Source of the DNA: Umezawaea endophytica
GTDB lineage: Bacteria > Actinomycetota > Actinomycetes > Mycobacteriales > Pseudonocardiaceae
Length of the DNA stretch: 64,000 nt
Reading direction: 5' to 3'
NCBI RefSeq assembly: GCF_025061645.1
Contig: NZ_JANYMP010000016.1
Span: forward strand, 139,047-203,046
Positions 42,223 to 51,381 of this stretch are shown one piece after another. The notes beneath the pieces are model-generated. The model ran no database searches and was not told the DNA's origin. It saw nothing but the letters and a program-made list of their open reading frames with translations. Both the position numbers and the translations under genes were made by a program. Numbering within the stretch: position 1 is the first letter of the stretch; each line of letters begins with the position of its first letter.

Positions 42223-42525
42223 TCAGAGGCCGAAGTGGGCGCGCCGGTCCTCCGGCACGAGGTCCAGGTACTCGGGGTGCTTCGAGATGTACCCCTTCAC
42301 GAACGGGCACTGCGGCAGCACCGCGACCCCGACCCCGCGGGCATCGTTCAGCGCGTGCTTGATCAGCGTCGACGCGAGCCCCTTGCCCGCGAACGCGTCG
42401 TCGATCACGGTGTGGGTGAACATGATCGAGCCCGAGGAGCGCCGGTACTCGGCGTACCCGGCCAGGGCGCCGTCGTGCACGACCTCGTACCGGTGCAACT
42501 GCACGTTGTCCACCACGGTCGCCAT
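42223..42525 (-). CDS. Small GNAT acetyltransferase (YjdJ type)
   Basis: A 100-residue protein of the short GCN5-related group. Markers are LAGYAEYRR, FTHTVIDDAFAGKGLASTLIKHALNDAR (acetyl-CoA loop) and LPQCPFVKGYISKHPEYLDLV. This full length is normal for the group. The substrate is unknown. It lies 23 bp upstream of the MBL gene on the same strand. Confidence 0.92.
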   Translation of the reverse strand: MATVVDNVQLHRYEVVHDGALAGYAEYRRSSGSIMFTHTVIDDAFAGKGLASTLIKHALNDARGVGVAVLPQCPFVKGYISKHPEYLDLVPEDRRAHFGL

Positions 42526-42629
42526 GGGTTGACCTCCACCTCGTCGCGGACACCTCGGGCGTCGGGTCGACGGTGATCATCTCCGGCGACCGGTCCGCCC
42601 ACCGTAGCCCGGCGGGGCAGGATGGCACG

Positions 42630-43679
42630 ATGGACGTCTACCTGCTGATCCTCGGCGACCACTTGCCGGACCCGGTGACGGGTGCCGTCGTCAGCGAGGC
42701 CTCCCGGCTCCAGGCCGTCGTCGAGCAGGCGGTCGTGGCGGAGGGCGCGGGCTTCACCGGTGTCGCGATCGGCGAGCACCACTTCACCCGGTACATCGTG
42801 TCCGCGCCGGAACTGCTGCTCGCGACGATCGCCGCCCGCACGACGACGCTGCGCCTGTCGACCGGTGTGACCCTGCTCGCGCACCGCGACCCCGTGCTGG
42901 TCGCCGAGGAACTGGCGACGCTGGACGTGCTGTCCCTCGGTCGCGCGGAACTGGTCGTCGCGCGGGGCGTGTCACCGCGCACGGACGCGGTGTTCGGCAT
43001 CCACTCCGACGAGCTGCGCGCCCGGTTCGACGAGAACCTGCGGCTGCTGCTGCGGTTGCTGGAGGAGTCGGACGTCACGTGGCAGGGCCGCTTCCGGCCG
43101 CCGCTGCAAGGCGTGACGACGACGCCCCGGCCGTTGCAGCGCCCGCACCCTCCAGTGTGGATCGGCAGCGGTTCCGCGGTGTCGGCGGACCTCGGTGCCG
43201 AACTCGGGATGCCGTTGATGCTGCCGAGCACGTTGCGCGACCCCGGAACGCACGTCCCGGTCGTGCAGCGGTACCGGGAAGCCATGGGGGACAAGGGTCG
43301 TGTCGCGCTGCCGAGCCACGTCTTCGTCGCACCGTCGTCGGCGGACGCCCGCGACCGGTGGCGGCCCTACCTCGGCGGGTACGCCACGTTCGCCGACCCG
43401 TGGCGTGGTGACGGCGACGTGGACGTGGACCTGCTGATGGAGGGCGCGGCCGTGTGCGGCGACCCCGGCGAGGTCACCGCCCGGCTCAACGACCTGGCGG
43501 TTCTGCTGGACCTCGACGCCCACCTGGTGATGGTGGACGTCGGCGGCCTGCCGCACGACGAGGTGCTCGACGCGATCAGGCTGTTCGGAGCCGAGGTCAT
43601 ACCCCGTTTGCATCGCGCGGATAGCCTGAGGCGAGGGACCAAAGACTCTGTGGCGCAAGGGATCGCGGGAGCACAATAG
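42630..43679 (+). CDS. LLM-class flavin-dependent oxidoreductase
   Basis: A 349-residue bacterial-luciferase-like monooxygenase of F420 or FMN type. Motifs are FTGVAIGEHHF near residue 44, LRLSTGVTLLAHRDPV near 82, LSLGRAELVVARG, and HPPVWIGSGS near 175. The ATG at 42630 is preceded by GGGGCAGG. Cofactor choice and substrate are not deducible. It stands alone, divergent from the GNAT gene. Confidence 0.9.
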   Translation: MDVYLLILGDHLPDPVTGAVVSEASRLQAVVEQAVVAEGAGFTGVAIGEHHFTRYIVSAPELLLATIAARTTTLRLSTGVTLLAHRDPVLVAEELATLDVLSLGRAELVVARGVSPRTDAVFGIHSDELRARFDENLRLLLRLLEESDVTWQGRFRPPLQGVTTTPRPLQRPHPPVWIGSGSAVSADLGAELGMPLMLPSTLRDPGTHVPVVQRYREAMGDKGRVALPSHVFVAPSSADARDRWRPYLGGYATFADPWRGDGDVDVDLLMEGAAVCGDPGEVTARLNDLAVLLDLDAHLVMVDVGGLPHDEVLDAIRLFGAEVIPRLHRADSLRRGTKDSVAQGIAGAQ

Positions 43680-43774
43680 CCCGCGGAGCGTCCCTCGGCC
43701 GAGGAGGTTCGTCTCTGCCCTGCGTCACCTCCTCGTACCGGGACGCCGACCCCCGTCCCGAGGAGCTGACGCAG

Positions 43775-45955
43775 ATGACCGTCATGGAACCGAACGCCGC
43801 GTACGCGGGCCAGGACCTCTCCTTCGACCAGCAGGTGGGCGCCGACGAAGCGGGCAGGGACCTGTACCACCAGATCACGACGGCGGACCCGAGCGGCCCG
43901 TTATCACCGGCAGGGCTGGACGAACGGCCTCCCGAACCCCACCTCACCGCCGACGAGGTGTTGCAGCGCATCGAATCCAGGACGCTGGAGCCCGAGGCGG
44001 CCTCGATCCCGATCCCGCTGCCCACGAGGGCGGCCAGCGGCAGGTACCGCTCGCCCGCGTTGGGATTCCAGCTCGAACTGCGCGTCGACGTCGACGGCCG
44101 ACGGCCGCTGCGCAAGCTCAGCGGTGACTACTTCAGCGTTTCCGGCGCGACGACGACGTACTTCGGCTCGTGGACGGTCGACGCCGTCACGATCACGACG
44201 ACACCGACGCTGGTCACCATCATCGGCACCGCCCGCACCACGTGGACCACCACGTACACCGTCGCCAGGGTGACCATCCCGCGGGTCACGGTCTTCCAGC
44301 CCGCGCCGCCCGCGACGATCCGCTGGTCGACCCCGACCGGCACACCGGGCGCGACGTACGCGTGCTCCTGGGAGTCCGGCGCGTTCCGGACCGTCGAGCT
44401 GGAGCAGGACACCGAGGCGGGCGTCACCGCCTTCGCCTCGTACAACACGGGTTCGCTGCCGAGCGGCGGCCCCGCGCGGACGCTGAGCACCGCGGGCGCG
44501 TACGCCGAGGCGGGCGTGCAGATGGTCGACACCGGCGCGGGCAACGTGATCACCACGTCGAGCAGCCACATCTGGACGAACGCGAGCCTGCACAACGCGA
44601 TGGTCGCCCACTTCTCGCGCTACCAGGAGCGGTCCCAGTTCAAGGTGTGGCTGCTGCACGCCATGCGGCACGAGCTGGGCGTCGGGCTGCGCGGCATCAT
44701 GTTCGACCAGCAGGGGCTTCAGCGGCAGGGCTGCGCGAGCTTCTACCAGGCCATCTCCGCGGGCACGGCGGCGAACCTGCGCGAACAGCTCTACGTGAAC
44801 ACCCACGAGCTGGGCCACTGCTTCAACCTGTTCCACTCGTTCCACAAGACGTTCATGACGCCGCCGCTGCCGAACCGGCCGGGCAGCCTGTCGTGGATGA
44901 ACTACCCGCAGAACTACGCCCCCGGCGGCGGTGCTCCCGGTGGCGCGGCGGCGTTCTGGGGCGCGTTCCCGTTCCAGTTCGACGACCTGGAGCTGGCGCA
45001 CGTGCGGCACGGCTTCCGCAACAACGTGATCATGGGCGGCAACCCGTTCGGCACGGGCGCGGCGCTGGAGGCCGAGGACGGCTTCGCCGACCCGGTCCTC
45101 GACACCAGCGGGCTGGAGCTGCGGATCGCGGTCACCCCGGACCGACCGGTGCTCGGCACCCCGGTGGTGCTGGAGATCAAGCTGGTCGTCGAGCGCACCC
45201 AGCAGGTGCACCGGCGCGAGCAGCTCCACCCGAAGTACCGCTTCGTGCAGGTCGCGATCAGCAGGCCGCGCGGCGACGTCGTCGTGCACCAGCCGCCCGT
45301 GAGCCACTGCGCCGTCCCCGACCTCGTGCTCGACGGGCACGGCGAGTCGCAGCCGATCAGCGCGTACATCGGCTACGACGCGACGGTCGGGCAGATCTTC
45401 GAGGACCCCGGCACGTACCGGATCCGCGCGTCCTACGTCGCCCCCGACGGCTCGCTCATCGTGTCGAACGCGACGTCCGTGCGGATCGCCGCCCCGCGCA
45501 CCGAGCAGTCCGAGCAGGTCGCCGACCTGCTGCTCACCGACCAGGCGGGCATGGCACTCACGCTGCTGGGCTCCGACTCGCGGTACCTGGCCGAGGGCAC
45601 GCGCGCACTGGAAACAGTGGCCTCCGACTACGGCGACCACCCGGCGGCCCTGTACGCGAAGCTGGCGCTCGGGATCAACGCGGCGCGGCCGTACACCGAG
45701 GTGCTGGAGAACGGCGAGGTGCGGACCAGGGAACGCGACCTCGGGCGGGGCGAGAACCTGCTGCGGCAGGTGGTCGACGCCTCGCGCGGCGACGAAGGGG
45801 TCGACAACCTCACGGTGTACCAGGCGCTGGCGTACCTGTCGGACGCCTACCGCGGCGAGGGCGACGAGAACCGGGCGCAGGCGTTGAAGGAGGACGCGAG
45901 GCAGCTCGCGGAGTCCAAGAACGAGCCCGTGTCGGTGCTGAGGTCGTTGGAGTGA
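43775..45955 (+). CDS. Metzincin-like zinc metalloprotease without signal peptide
   Basis: A 726-residue protein. The zinc motif HELGHCFNLFH at about residues 344-354 has the HExxHxxxxxH metzincin spacing, but the usual Gly is Asn; a Met-turn candidate SWMNY follows near 374. The N-terminal 60 residues are acidic and not hydrophobic, so classical export is unlikely. The Thr-rich region (about 115-190) has many beta-like repeats. A C-terminal beta domain (about 440-570) is followed by a helical TPR-like region (about 575-720, with ALETVASDYGDHPAALYAKLALGI). GAGGAG precedes ATG 43775. The stop overlaps a small partner gene. The target is unknown. Confidence 0.72.
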   Translation: MTVMEPNAAYAGQDLSFDQQVGADEAGRDLYHQITTADPSGPLSPAGLDERPPEPHLTADEVLQRIESRTLEPEAASIPIPLPTRAASGRYRSPALGFQLELRVDVDGRRPLRKLSGDYFSVSGATTTYFGSWTVDAVTITTTPTLVTIIGTARTTWTTTYTVARVTIPRVTVFQPAPPATIRWSTPTGTPGATYACSWESGAFRTVELEQDTEAGVTAFASYNTGSLPSGGPARTLSTAGAYAEAGVQMVDTGAGNVITTSSSHIWTNASLHNAMVAHFSRYQERSQFKVWLLHAMRHELGVGLRGIMFDQQGLQRQGCASFYQAISAGTAANLREQLYVNTHELGHCFNLFHSFHKTFMTPPLPNRPGSLSWMNYPQNYAPGGGAPGGAAAFWGAFPFQFDDLELAHVRHGFRNNVIMGGNPFGTGAALEAEDGFADPVLDTSGLELRIAVTPDRPVLGTPVVLEIKLVVERTQQVHRREQLHPKYRFVQVAISRPRGDVVVHQPPVSHCAVPDLVLDGHGESQPISAYIGYDATVGQIFEDPGTYRIRASYVAPDGSLIVSNATSVRIAAPRTEQSEQVADLLLTDQAGMALTLLGSDSRYLAEGTRALETVASDYGDHPAALYAKLALGINAARPYTEVLENGEVRTRERDLGRGENLLRQVVDASRGDEGVDNLTVYQALAYLSDAYRGEGDENRAQALKEDARQLAESKNEPVSVLRSLE

Positions 45956-46242
45956 CCGGACAACTGGAGGTCGAGCTCGGCACCGGGTTCGCCGACGACG
46001 ACGTCGCGGTGTACCTGGACGGCACGGAGGTGTGGCGGCGCGGCGGGGTCACGACGAACTACTCGGTCGGTCTCGCCGACGTCGTCCGCATCCCCGCGGC
46101 GGCGGCCGGAACGCTGGAGGTCCGCGTGCGCGACAAGGCGCGGAGCAGGCGGATCGAACCCGGCGCCCACCGGCTGCGCGTCGACCTCGACCCCTCCGGG
46201 GCGCCGCGGATGGGCGACGCCCCGGAAGGTCCGGTCTTCTAG
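45952..46242 (+). CDS. Small beta-rich protein coupled to the metalloprotease
   Basis: A 96-residue protein starting with a GTG that overlaps the protease stop (GTGA). The sequence alternates hydrophobic and polar residues (LEVELGTGFADDDVAVYLDGTEVWRRGG, AGTLEVRVRDKARSRRIEP), suggesting a beta sandwich. I do not recognise a family. The tight coupling suggests it binds, inhibits or escorts the protease. Confidence 0.65.
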   Translation: MTGQLEVELGTGFADDDVAVYLDGTEVWRRGGVTTNYSVGLADVVRIPAAAAGTLEVRVRDKARSRRIEPGAHRLRVDLDPSGAPRMGDAPEGPVF

Positions 46243-46326
46243 TCCGGGCGACCCGCCCGGACGGTCTCACGGGCGCGGGGCGGTCACCGCGCCCGTGAGA
46301 CCCCACCGCGGCCCAGCCCGGACTAG
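46239..46326. terminator. 88-bp nested palindrome spanning two convergent stop codons
   Basis: Outer arms CTAGTCCGGG (46239-46248) and CCCGGACTAG (46317-46326) each contain the TAG stop of the flanking gene. Inside lies a perfect 16-bp stem, GGTCTCACGGGCGCGG (46263-46278) with CCGCGCCCGTGAGACC (46287-46302). A smaller alternative hairpin GTCCGGG/CCCGGAC overlaps the left arm. Probable bidirectional terminator. Confidence 0.85.
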
Positions 46327-48377
46327 GCGAGGCTCCGCAACGATTCCGGCAGTGGTTCGGTGTGCAGCACGCCGAGCCGCTGCGTCGCGCGCGTCAGCGC
46401 CACGTACCGCTCCCCCGGCGTCATCCGGTGCGGTTCCACGACCAGGACCGTGTCGAACTCCAGGCCCTTGGCCTCGCGCGGCGTGATCACCGGTCCGTCC
46501 AGCTCCACGCCCTCCGGCGCGATGACGGTGACCGTGCCCGCGTGCGGCTCGGCCAGCCTGCGGGCGAGCGCGGCGGGCAGGTCGTCGACCAGCTCGGCCC
46601 ACGGCTCGATGCCGTTGTGCCGCACGGACCTCGGCGGCGTCGCGTCCGGGTCGACCTCGGCCAGCGCGGCGGCGGCGACGTCCATGATCTCGGCGGGCGT
46701 GCGGTAGTTGACCGCCAGCTCGCGGTAGAGCCACCGGTCGGCCGCGTACCTGTTCAGCATCCCGGCCCAGCTCCGGGCCCCCGCCGCGGACTGCCGCTGC
46801 GACAGGTCGCCGACGATCGTGAAGGACTTGCTTGGACAGCGGCGGAACAGCACCCGCCAGTCCATCTCGGACAGTTCCTGCGCCTCGTCGACCACGACGT
46901 GGCCGTAGGTCCACTCGCGGTCGGCCGCCGCGCGCTCGGCGAGGTAGCGGTGGTCGCGCTCGGTGTGCCGCTGGGCCAGGTGCTCGGCGTCGATCAGGTC
47001 GACCGCGCGCAGCACGTCCGGGTCCAGCGCCGGGTCCGTGTCGAGGATCTCCAGCACGCCCTGCGCGTACTCCTGCTCGGCCTTCTCCTCCTTGGGCTTC
47101 AAGGGCTTCTCGCCCAGCAGCTCGGCGGCCTCGTCCAGCAGCGGCACGTCCGACACCGTCCACGCCCTGCCGATCTCGCGGTGCAGCTCGGGCACGCCCA
47201 GCTCCGCGCAGCGCTCGGCGGACTCGTAGAACTCGGCCAGGAACCGGCGCGGGGTCAGCGCGGGCCACAGCACGTCGACCGCGGCGCGCAGCTCGCGGTG
47301 CGCGAACAGTTCCCGCCGCACGTCCCGCTTCACGCCGTCCCACGGCTCGTCGATCTCGGCCAGCGCCGCGTCGAGCAGCACGTCCACCAGCGCCTCGTGG
47401 AACACCGCGCGGGTGTGGTTGTGCAGCATCCCGGCCGCGCGGGCGATCGTGCGGGCCTTGTCCGCCAGCGCCGCGTCCAGGTCGATGACCGCGTGCTCCA
47501 GCTCGATCGGGATCGGCTCGTCCGGCAGTTCCTGCCGCTGCGCCACGGCGGCGCCGAGCACGTCCAGGACGTCCAGGCTCCCCTTGATCCGCTGCACCTC
47601 CGGCACGTCCTCGCGCACGGTCCGCAGCCTCGGCATCAGGTCGCCGGGCGACGCGAACACCACGTCGGTCTCGCCGAGGGACGGCAGGACGTTGCCGATG
47701 TAGCTCAGGAACCCCGAGTTCGGGCCGACGATCAGCACACCGCGCTTGGCGAGCCGGTCGCGCTGCGTATAGAGCAGGTAGGCGACGCGGTGCAGCGCGA
47801 CGGCGGTCTTGCCGGTGCCGGGCCCGCCCTCGACCACCAGCACGCCCTGGTGGTCGAGCCGGATGATCTCGTCCTGCTCGGCCTGGATCGTCGCGACGAT
47901 GTCCCGCATGGCCTCTTCGCGCGGCGCGTCCAGTGCGGCGTTCAGCGCGACTCCGTCCAGCTTCAGCTCGTCGTCGTGGAAGTCGTGCAGCCGCCTGCCG
48001 CGGGTGTGGAAGTGCCGCCGCCTGGTCAACCCCTCGGGAACCGCGGCCGTCGCCACGTAGAACGGCCGCGCGGCGGGCGCCCGCCAGTCCGTCAACAACG
48101 GCTCGTACTCGTCCCCCTCGTCGAACAACCCGACCCGCCCGATGTAGGTGCGGGTCCCGTCGACGTGGTCGGTCCGCCCGAAGCACAGCCCGTCGTCGGC
48201 GATCCGCAACCTGCTGAGCTGGTCGGACAACGTCCGCACGGTCACCTCGCGCTGCCACCGCTGCGCACCCGTGTCCCCCAGCGCCTCCTCCAGCGCCCGC
48301 AACGCCACAGCCCGCTGGCCGTCCAGCTTCTCGTACAGGAATGCGACGCGTTCGCGTTCCGCGAGCAATTCCTCCAT
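46323..48377 (-). CDS. helR: RNA-polymerase-recycling helicase HelR/HelD
   Basis: A 684-residue UvrD-like SF1 ATPase. The N-terminal coiled-coil arm (1-60, MEELLAERERVAFLYEKLDG and on) inserts into RNA polymerase in HelD proteins. Walker A is VVEGGPGTGKTAVAL near residue 197, the middle arm inserts at about 240-440, Walker B is HVVVDEAQELSEMDW, and late helicase motifs are VNYRTPAEIM and ALTRATQRL. Actinomycete HelR removes stalled or rifamycin-bound RNA polymerase from DNA and gives rifamycin tolerance. No rifamycin-associated element was seen upstream. The ATG at 48377 follows AAAGGATC. Confidence 0.9.
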   Translation of the reverse strand: MEELLAERERVAFLYEKLDGQRAVALRALEEALGDTGAQRWQREVTVRTLSDQLSRLRIADDGLCFGRTDHVDGTRTYIGRVGLFDEGDEYEPLLTDWRAPAARPFYVATAAVPEGLTRRRHFHTRGRRLHDFHDDELKLDGVALNAALDAPREEAMRDIVATIQAEQDEIIRLDHQGVLVVEGGPGTGKTAVALHRVAYLLYTQRDRLAKRGVLIVGPNSGFLSYIGNVLPSLGETDVVFASPGDLMPRLRTVREDVPEVQRIKGSLDVLDVLGAAVAQRQELPDEPIPIELEHAVIDLDAALADKARTIARAAGMLHNHTRAVFHEALVDVLLDAALAEIDEPWDGVKRDVRRELFAHRELRAAVDVLWPALTPRRFLAEFYESAERCAELGVPELHREIGRAWTVSDVPLLDEAAELLGEKPLKPKEEKAEQEYAQGVLEILDTDPALDPDVLRAVDLIDAEHLAQRHTERDHRYLAERAAADREWTYGHVVVDEAQELSEMDWRVLFRRCPSKSFTIVGDLSQRQSAAGARSWAGMLNRYAADRWLYRELAVNYRTPAEIMDVAAAALAEVDPDATPPRSVRHNGIEPWAELVDDLPAALARRLAEPHAGTVTVIAPEGVELDGPVITPREAKGLEFDTVLVVEPHRMTPGERYVALTRATQRLGVLHTEPLPESLRSLA

Positions 48378-48563
48378 GTGACGCCCGATCCTTTCGTGCT
48401 ACAATAGATGCATAGGCGGCCGCATTCCAAAAAATGGGCCGACTTTCTATTCTCTCCCCTTTGTCAAGCCGGCGGGTTCGTCCTGTGCTGCTCGTCAAGG
48501 CCCATTGGTCGGGAACACCGTCCGTGAAACGCCCGTCTTGGATGGCCTTTCCCTTTCACTCCA
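48378..48563. promoter_or_regulatory. AT-rich divergent control region of helR and the GH85 gene
   Basis: 186 bp of unusually AT-rich DNA for this window. On the minus strand, TTGGAA, an 18-nt spacer and TATTGT form a plausible promoter for helR, and TTGACA occurs further upstream. The inverted half-sites CGGCC flank an A6 tract around 48430. No gene is supported here. Confidence 0.4.
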
Positions 48564-48608
48564 ATGGATGCGGCACGTGAATTGGTATGGACATCTAGGG
48601 TCGGGAGG

Positions 48609-50576
48609 GTGTCCACACGGCGGCAGTTCATGAAGTTCGGCCTCGCGGCAGCGGCCACTCCACTACTCCCCCTGGGCTTCGCGGAAGCGGTAGCCGACAT
48701 CGACGCGGCGGCGAACGGGCAGCCGTTCGCCTCCTACTGGCACCCCAACACGCTCCTGGCCTGGGACCCGGCCACGGACCCCGACGCCAGGTTCAACCGC
48801 AGCTCCGTCCCGCTCGCCCCCAGGGTGGTGCCCGCGCGTCCCGCCAACGCGCACGCGCGCCCCGGTGAGGCGAAGGTGCAGTCGCTGGTCGCGTACGCGC
48901 CGACCAGCGACAACCCCGCGCAGGGCGCGCCGAGCATGAACTACTACGCGACGAACTACTGGCAGTACATGGACACCCTCGTCTTCTGGGGCGGGTCGGC
49001 GTCCGAGGGGCTGATCCTGGCCCCGAACCCGACGGTCACGGACGCCGCGCACCGCAACGGCGTCAAGGTGATCGGCAACGTGTTCCTGCCGCCGACCGCG
49101 TACGGCGGCCGGATCCAGTGGGTGCGGGACTTCGTGCAGCGCGACGGCGACCGGTTCCCGGTGGCGGACAAGCTGATCGAGGTCGCCAGGCACCACGGCT
49201 TCGACGGCTGGTTCATCAACCAGGAGACGGCGGGCGGTGACACGGCGCTCGCGTCGACCATGCGCGACTTCATGGTGTACCTGGAGGCCAGTGGCCTGCA
49301 CACCATCTGGTACGACGCCATGACGAGGACCGGCAGCGTGAGCTGGCAGAACGCCCTGACCGCCGCCAACCAGCAGTTCCTCCAGGACGGCGCCCAGCGG
49401 TCCAGCGACGAGATGTTCCTCAACTTCTGGTGGAGCGCGACGGGTCTGGCCAACTCCGCCGCGCTGGCCAGGACGCTGGGGCGCGACCCGTACGAGCTGT
49501 ACTCCGGCGTGGACGTGGAGTCCAACGGCTACAACACCTCCGTCGGCTGGGCGTCGGTGTTCCCGGAGGGCAGGCCGCACGTCACCTCGCTCGGCTTCTA
49601 CCGTCCCGAGTGGACCTTCAAGAGCTCGACCAGCCCGGCCGACTTCTACGCGCGGGACAACAGGTTCTGGATCGGTCCGAACGGCGACCCGGCCGACACG
49701 ACGTCCACGGCGGCCTGGAAGGGCGTCGCCCACTACGTCACCGAGCTGACCCCGATCACGACCCTGCCGTTCGTCACGAACTTCAACACCGGCCACGGCA
49801 GGAAGTTCGCGGTGGGCGGCCAGGTCCTCAACCCGAACCCGTGGAACAACCTGAGCCTCCAGGACGTGCTGCCCACGTGGCGCTGGAGCGTCCAGTCGAC
49901 CGGCACGAAGGTGGTCCCGAGCCTGGACTGGGACACCCCGTGGGACGGCGGCACGTCCCTCAAGATCACCGGGACCCCCAGCGCCGACAACGACGTCCGC
50001 CTGTTCGCCACGCGGCTCCCGTTGACCGCGGAGAGTTCCGTCGAGCTGGTCTTCACGACCGCCGCCGAGGGCGCGTCCCGGCTGCGGATCGGCCTCCAGT
50101 TCGCCGACGCGCCGGACACGACGGAGTTCCTGGACATCGGCACGTCCGCGGGCGGCTGGCAGCGCAAGACGTTCACGCTGACCGCCCACGCGGGCCGCGA
50201 GCTGGTCGGGATCTCCCTGCGCGTCACGGCGGGGGCGGAGTTCACCGGGTACGTCGGCAGGCTCGGCGTCCACGCGAGCTGCACGCCGGACCCGGTCGCG
50301 GCTCCGGGCGCGGTCACGGTCGAGCAGGTCGCCCAGGTCGACGCGACCACCGCCGCGCTGCGGCTGAGCTGGGTCCGGTCGACCGGCGCCGTCCGGCAGT
50401 ACCGCGTGTACCAGCGGAACGCCGACGGGACGCGGGCGTTCCTCGGCGGCACCCCGAACGACGCCTACTACGTCCCGGCGGTCGCGAAGGCCGCGGGTGA
50501 GGCGATCACCGTGGAGGTGGTCGCCGTGAGCGAGGCGTTCGCCACCTCCACGGCCAGTGGGGTCACCGTGCCGTGA
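48609..50576 (+). CDS. Tat-exported GH85 endo-beta-N-acetylglucosaminidase
   Basis: A secreted endoglycosidase (about 655 residues) that cleaves the chitobiose core of N-glycans or related glycoconjugates. The N-terminus STRRQFMKFGLAAAATPLLPLG is a twin-arginine signal. The GH85 barrel (about 45-350) has the catalytic NxE in GFDGWFINQE (N204, E206). A beta-sandwich carbohydrate-binding region follows (about 420-555), then a C-terminal fibronectin III-like domain (about 565-650). GTG 48609 places the Tat motif at the extreme N-terminus; ATG 48564 is an alternative. Its 3' end overlaps the convergent iron ATPase gene by 14 bp. Confidence 0.87.
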   Translation: MSTRRQFMKFGLAAAATPLLPLGFAEAVADIDAAANGQPFASYWHPNTLLAWDPATDPDARFNRSSVPLAPRVVPARPANAHARPGEAKVQSLVAYAPTSDNPAQGAPSMNYYATNYWQYMDTLVFWGGSASEGLILAPNPTVTDAAHRNGVKVIGNVFLPPTAYGGRIQWVRDFVQRDGDRFPVADKLIEVARHHGFDGWFINQETAGGDTALASTMRDFMVYLEASGLHTIWYDAMTRTGSVSWQNALTAANQQFLQDGAQRSSDEMFLNFWWSATGLANSAALARTLGRDPYELYSGVDVESNGYNTSVGWASVFPEGRPHVTSLGFYRPEWTFKSSTSPADFYARDNRFWIGPNGDPADTTSTAAWKGVAHYVTELTPITTLPFVTNFNTGHGRKFAVGGQVLNPNPWNNLSLQDVLPTWRWSVQSTGTKVVPSLDWDTPWDGGTSLKITGTPSADNDVRLFATRLPLTAESSVELVFTTAAEGASRLRIGLQFADAPDTTEFLDIGTSAGGWQRKTFTLTAHAGRELVGISLRVTAGAEFTGYVGRLGVHASCTPDPVAAPGAVTVEQVAQVDATTAALRLSWVRSTGAVRQYRVYQRNADGTRAFLGGTPNDAYYVPAVAKAAGEAITVEVVAVSEAFATSTASGVTVP

Positions 50577-51381
50577 GGGTCTCGGCGACCGGGACCCGCT
50601 GCCGCCTCAGCGGCACGATCAGCGGCGTCCCGGTCTCCGGGTCGGGCACCACCCGGCACGGCAGGCCGAACACGTCCTCGACCAGCTCGGCCGTCACGAT
50701 CTCGGTCGGGTTCCCCTGCGCCACGATGCCCTCGCCGGGCTTCATCGCGATCAGGTGGGTCGCGTAGCGGCACGCCTGGTTGAGGTCGTGCAGCACGGCC
50801 ACCAGCGTGTGGCCGCCGTGCTCGTGCAGGTCGGCGCACAGGTCGAGCACCTCGACCTGGTGCGCGATGTCGAGGAACGTCGTCGGCTCGTCCAGCAGCA
50901 GGATCGAGGTCTCCTGCGCCAGCACCATCGCGAGCCAGACCCGCTGCCGCTGGCCGCCGGACAGTTCGTCGAGCATCCGGTCGGACAGGTCCAGCACGTT
51001 CGTCAGCCGCATCGCCTCGGTGACCACGGACTCGTCCTGCTCGGACCACTGCTTGAGCAGCCGCTGGTGCGGGTACCGGCCGCGCGCCACCAGCTCGCCC
51101 ACGGTGATCCCGCCGGGCGCGATGGACGTCTGCGGCAGCAGGCCGAGCCTGCGCGCGACCTCCTTCGACCGGTAGGTCGTGATGACCTCGCCGTCCAGGT
51201 ACACCGCGCCCAGCTTCGGCTTCAGCATGCGCGCCAACGCCTTCAGCAGCGTCGACTTGCCGCACGCGTTCGGGCCGACGATGACCGTGAACGACCCGTC
51301 GGGGATGACGACGCCGAGCCCCTCGGCGACCGTGCGCTCGTCGTAGGCGAGCGTGAGGTCCTCCGCACGCAGTCGCGTCAT
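50563..51381 (-). CDS. fepC: Iron-siderophore ABC transporter ATPase
   Basis: A 272-residue FecE/FepC-type ATPase. Walker A is IVGPNACGKSTLL, the Q-loop LGLLPQTSIAPGGITV, the signature LDELSGGQRQRVWLAMVLAQ, Walker B ILLLDEPTTFLD and the switch AVLHDLNQA. The ATG at 51381 overlaps the permease stop (ATGA). Last gene of a three-gene importer operon controlled by an iron box; no binding protein gene is attached. Confidence 0.94.
   Translation of the reverse strand: MTRLRAEDLTLAYDERTVAEGLGVVIPDGSFTVIVGPNACGKSTLLKALARMLKPKLGAVYLDGEVITTYRSKEVARRLGLLPQTSIAPGGITVGELVARGRYPHQRLLKQWSEQDESVVTEAMRLTNVLDLSDRMLDELSGGQRQRVWLAMVLAQETSILLLDEPTTFLDIAHQVEVLDLCADLHEHGGHTLVAVLHDLNQACRYATHLIAMKPGEGIVAQGNPTEIVTAELVEDVFGLPCRVVPDPETGTPLIVPLRRQRVPVAETLTAR

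Noticed and set aside
48378-48563. Rifamycin-associated element upstream of helR
   Set aside because: I could not find an inverted repeat resembling the published element by eye.
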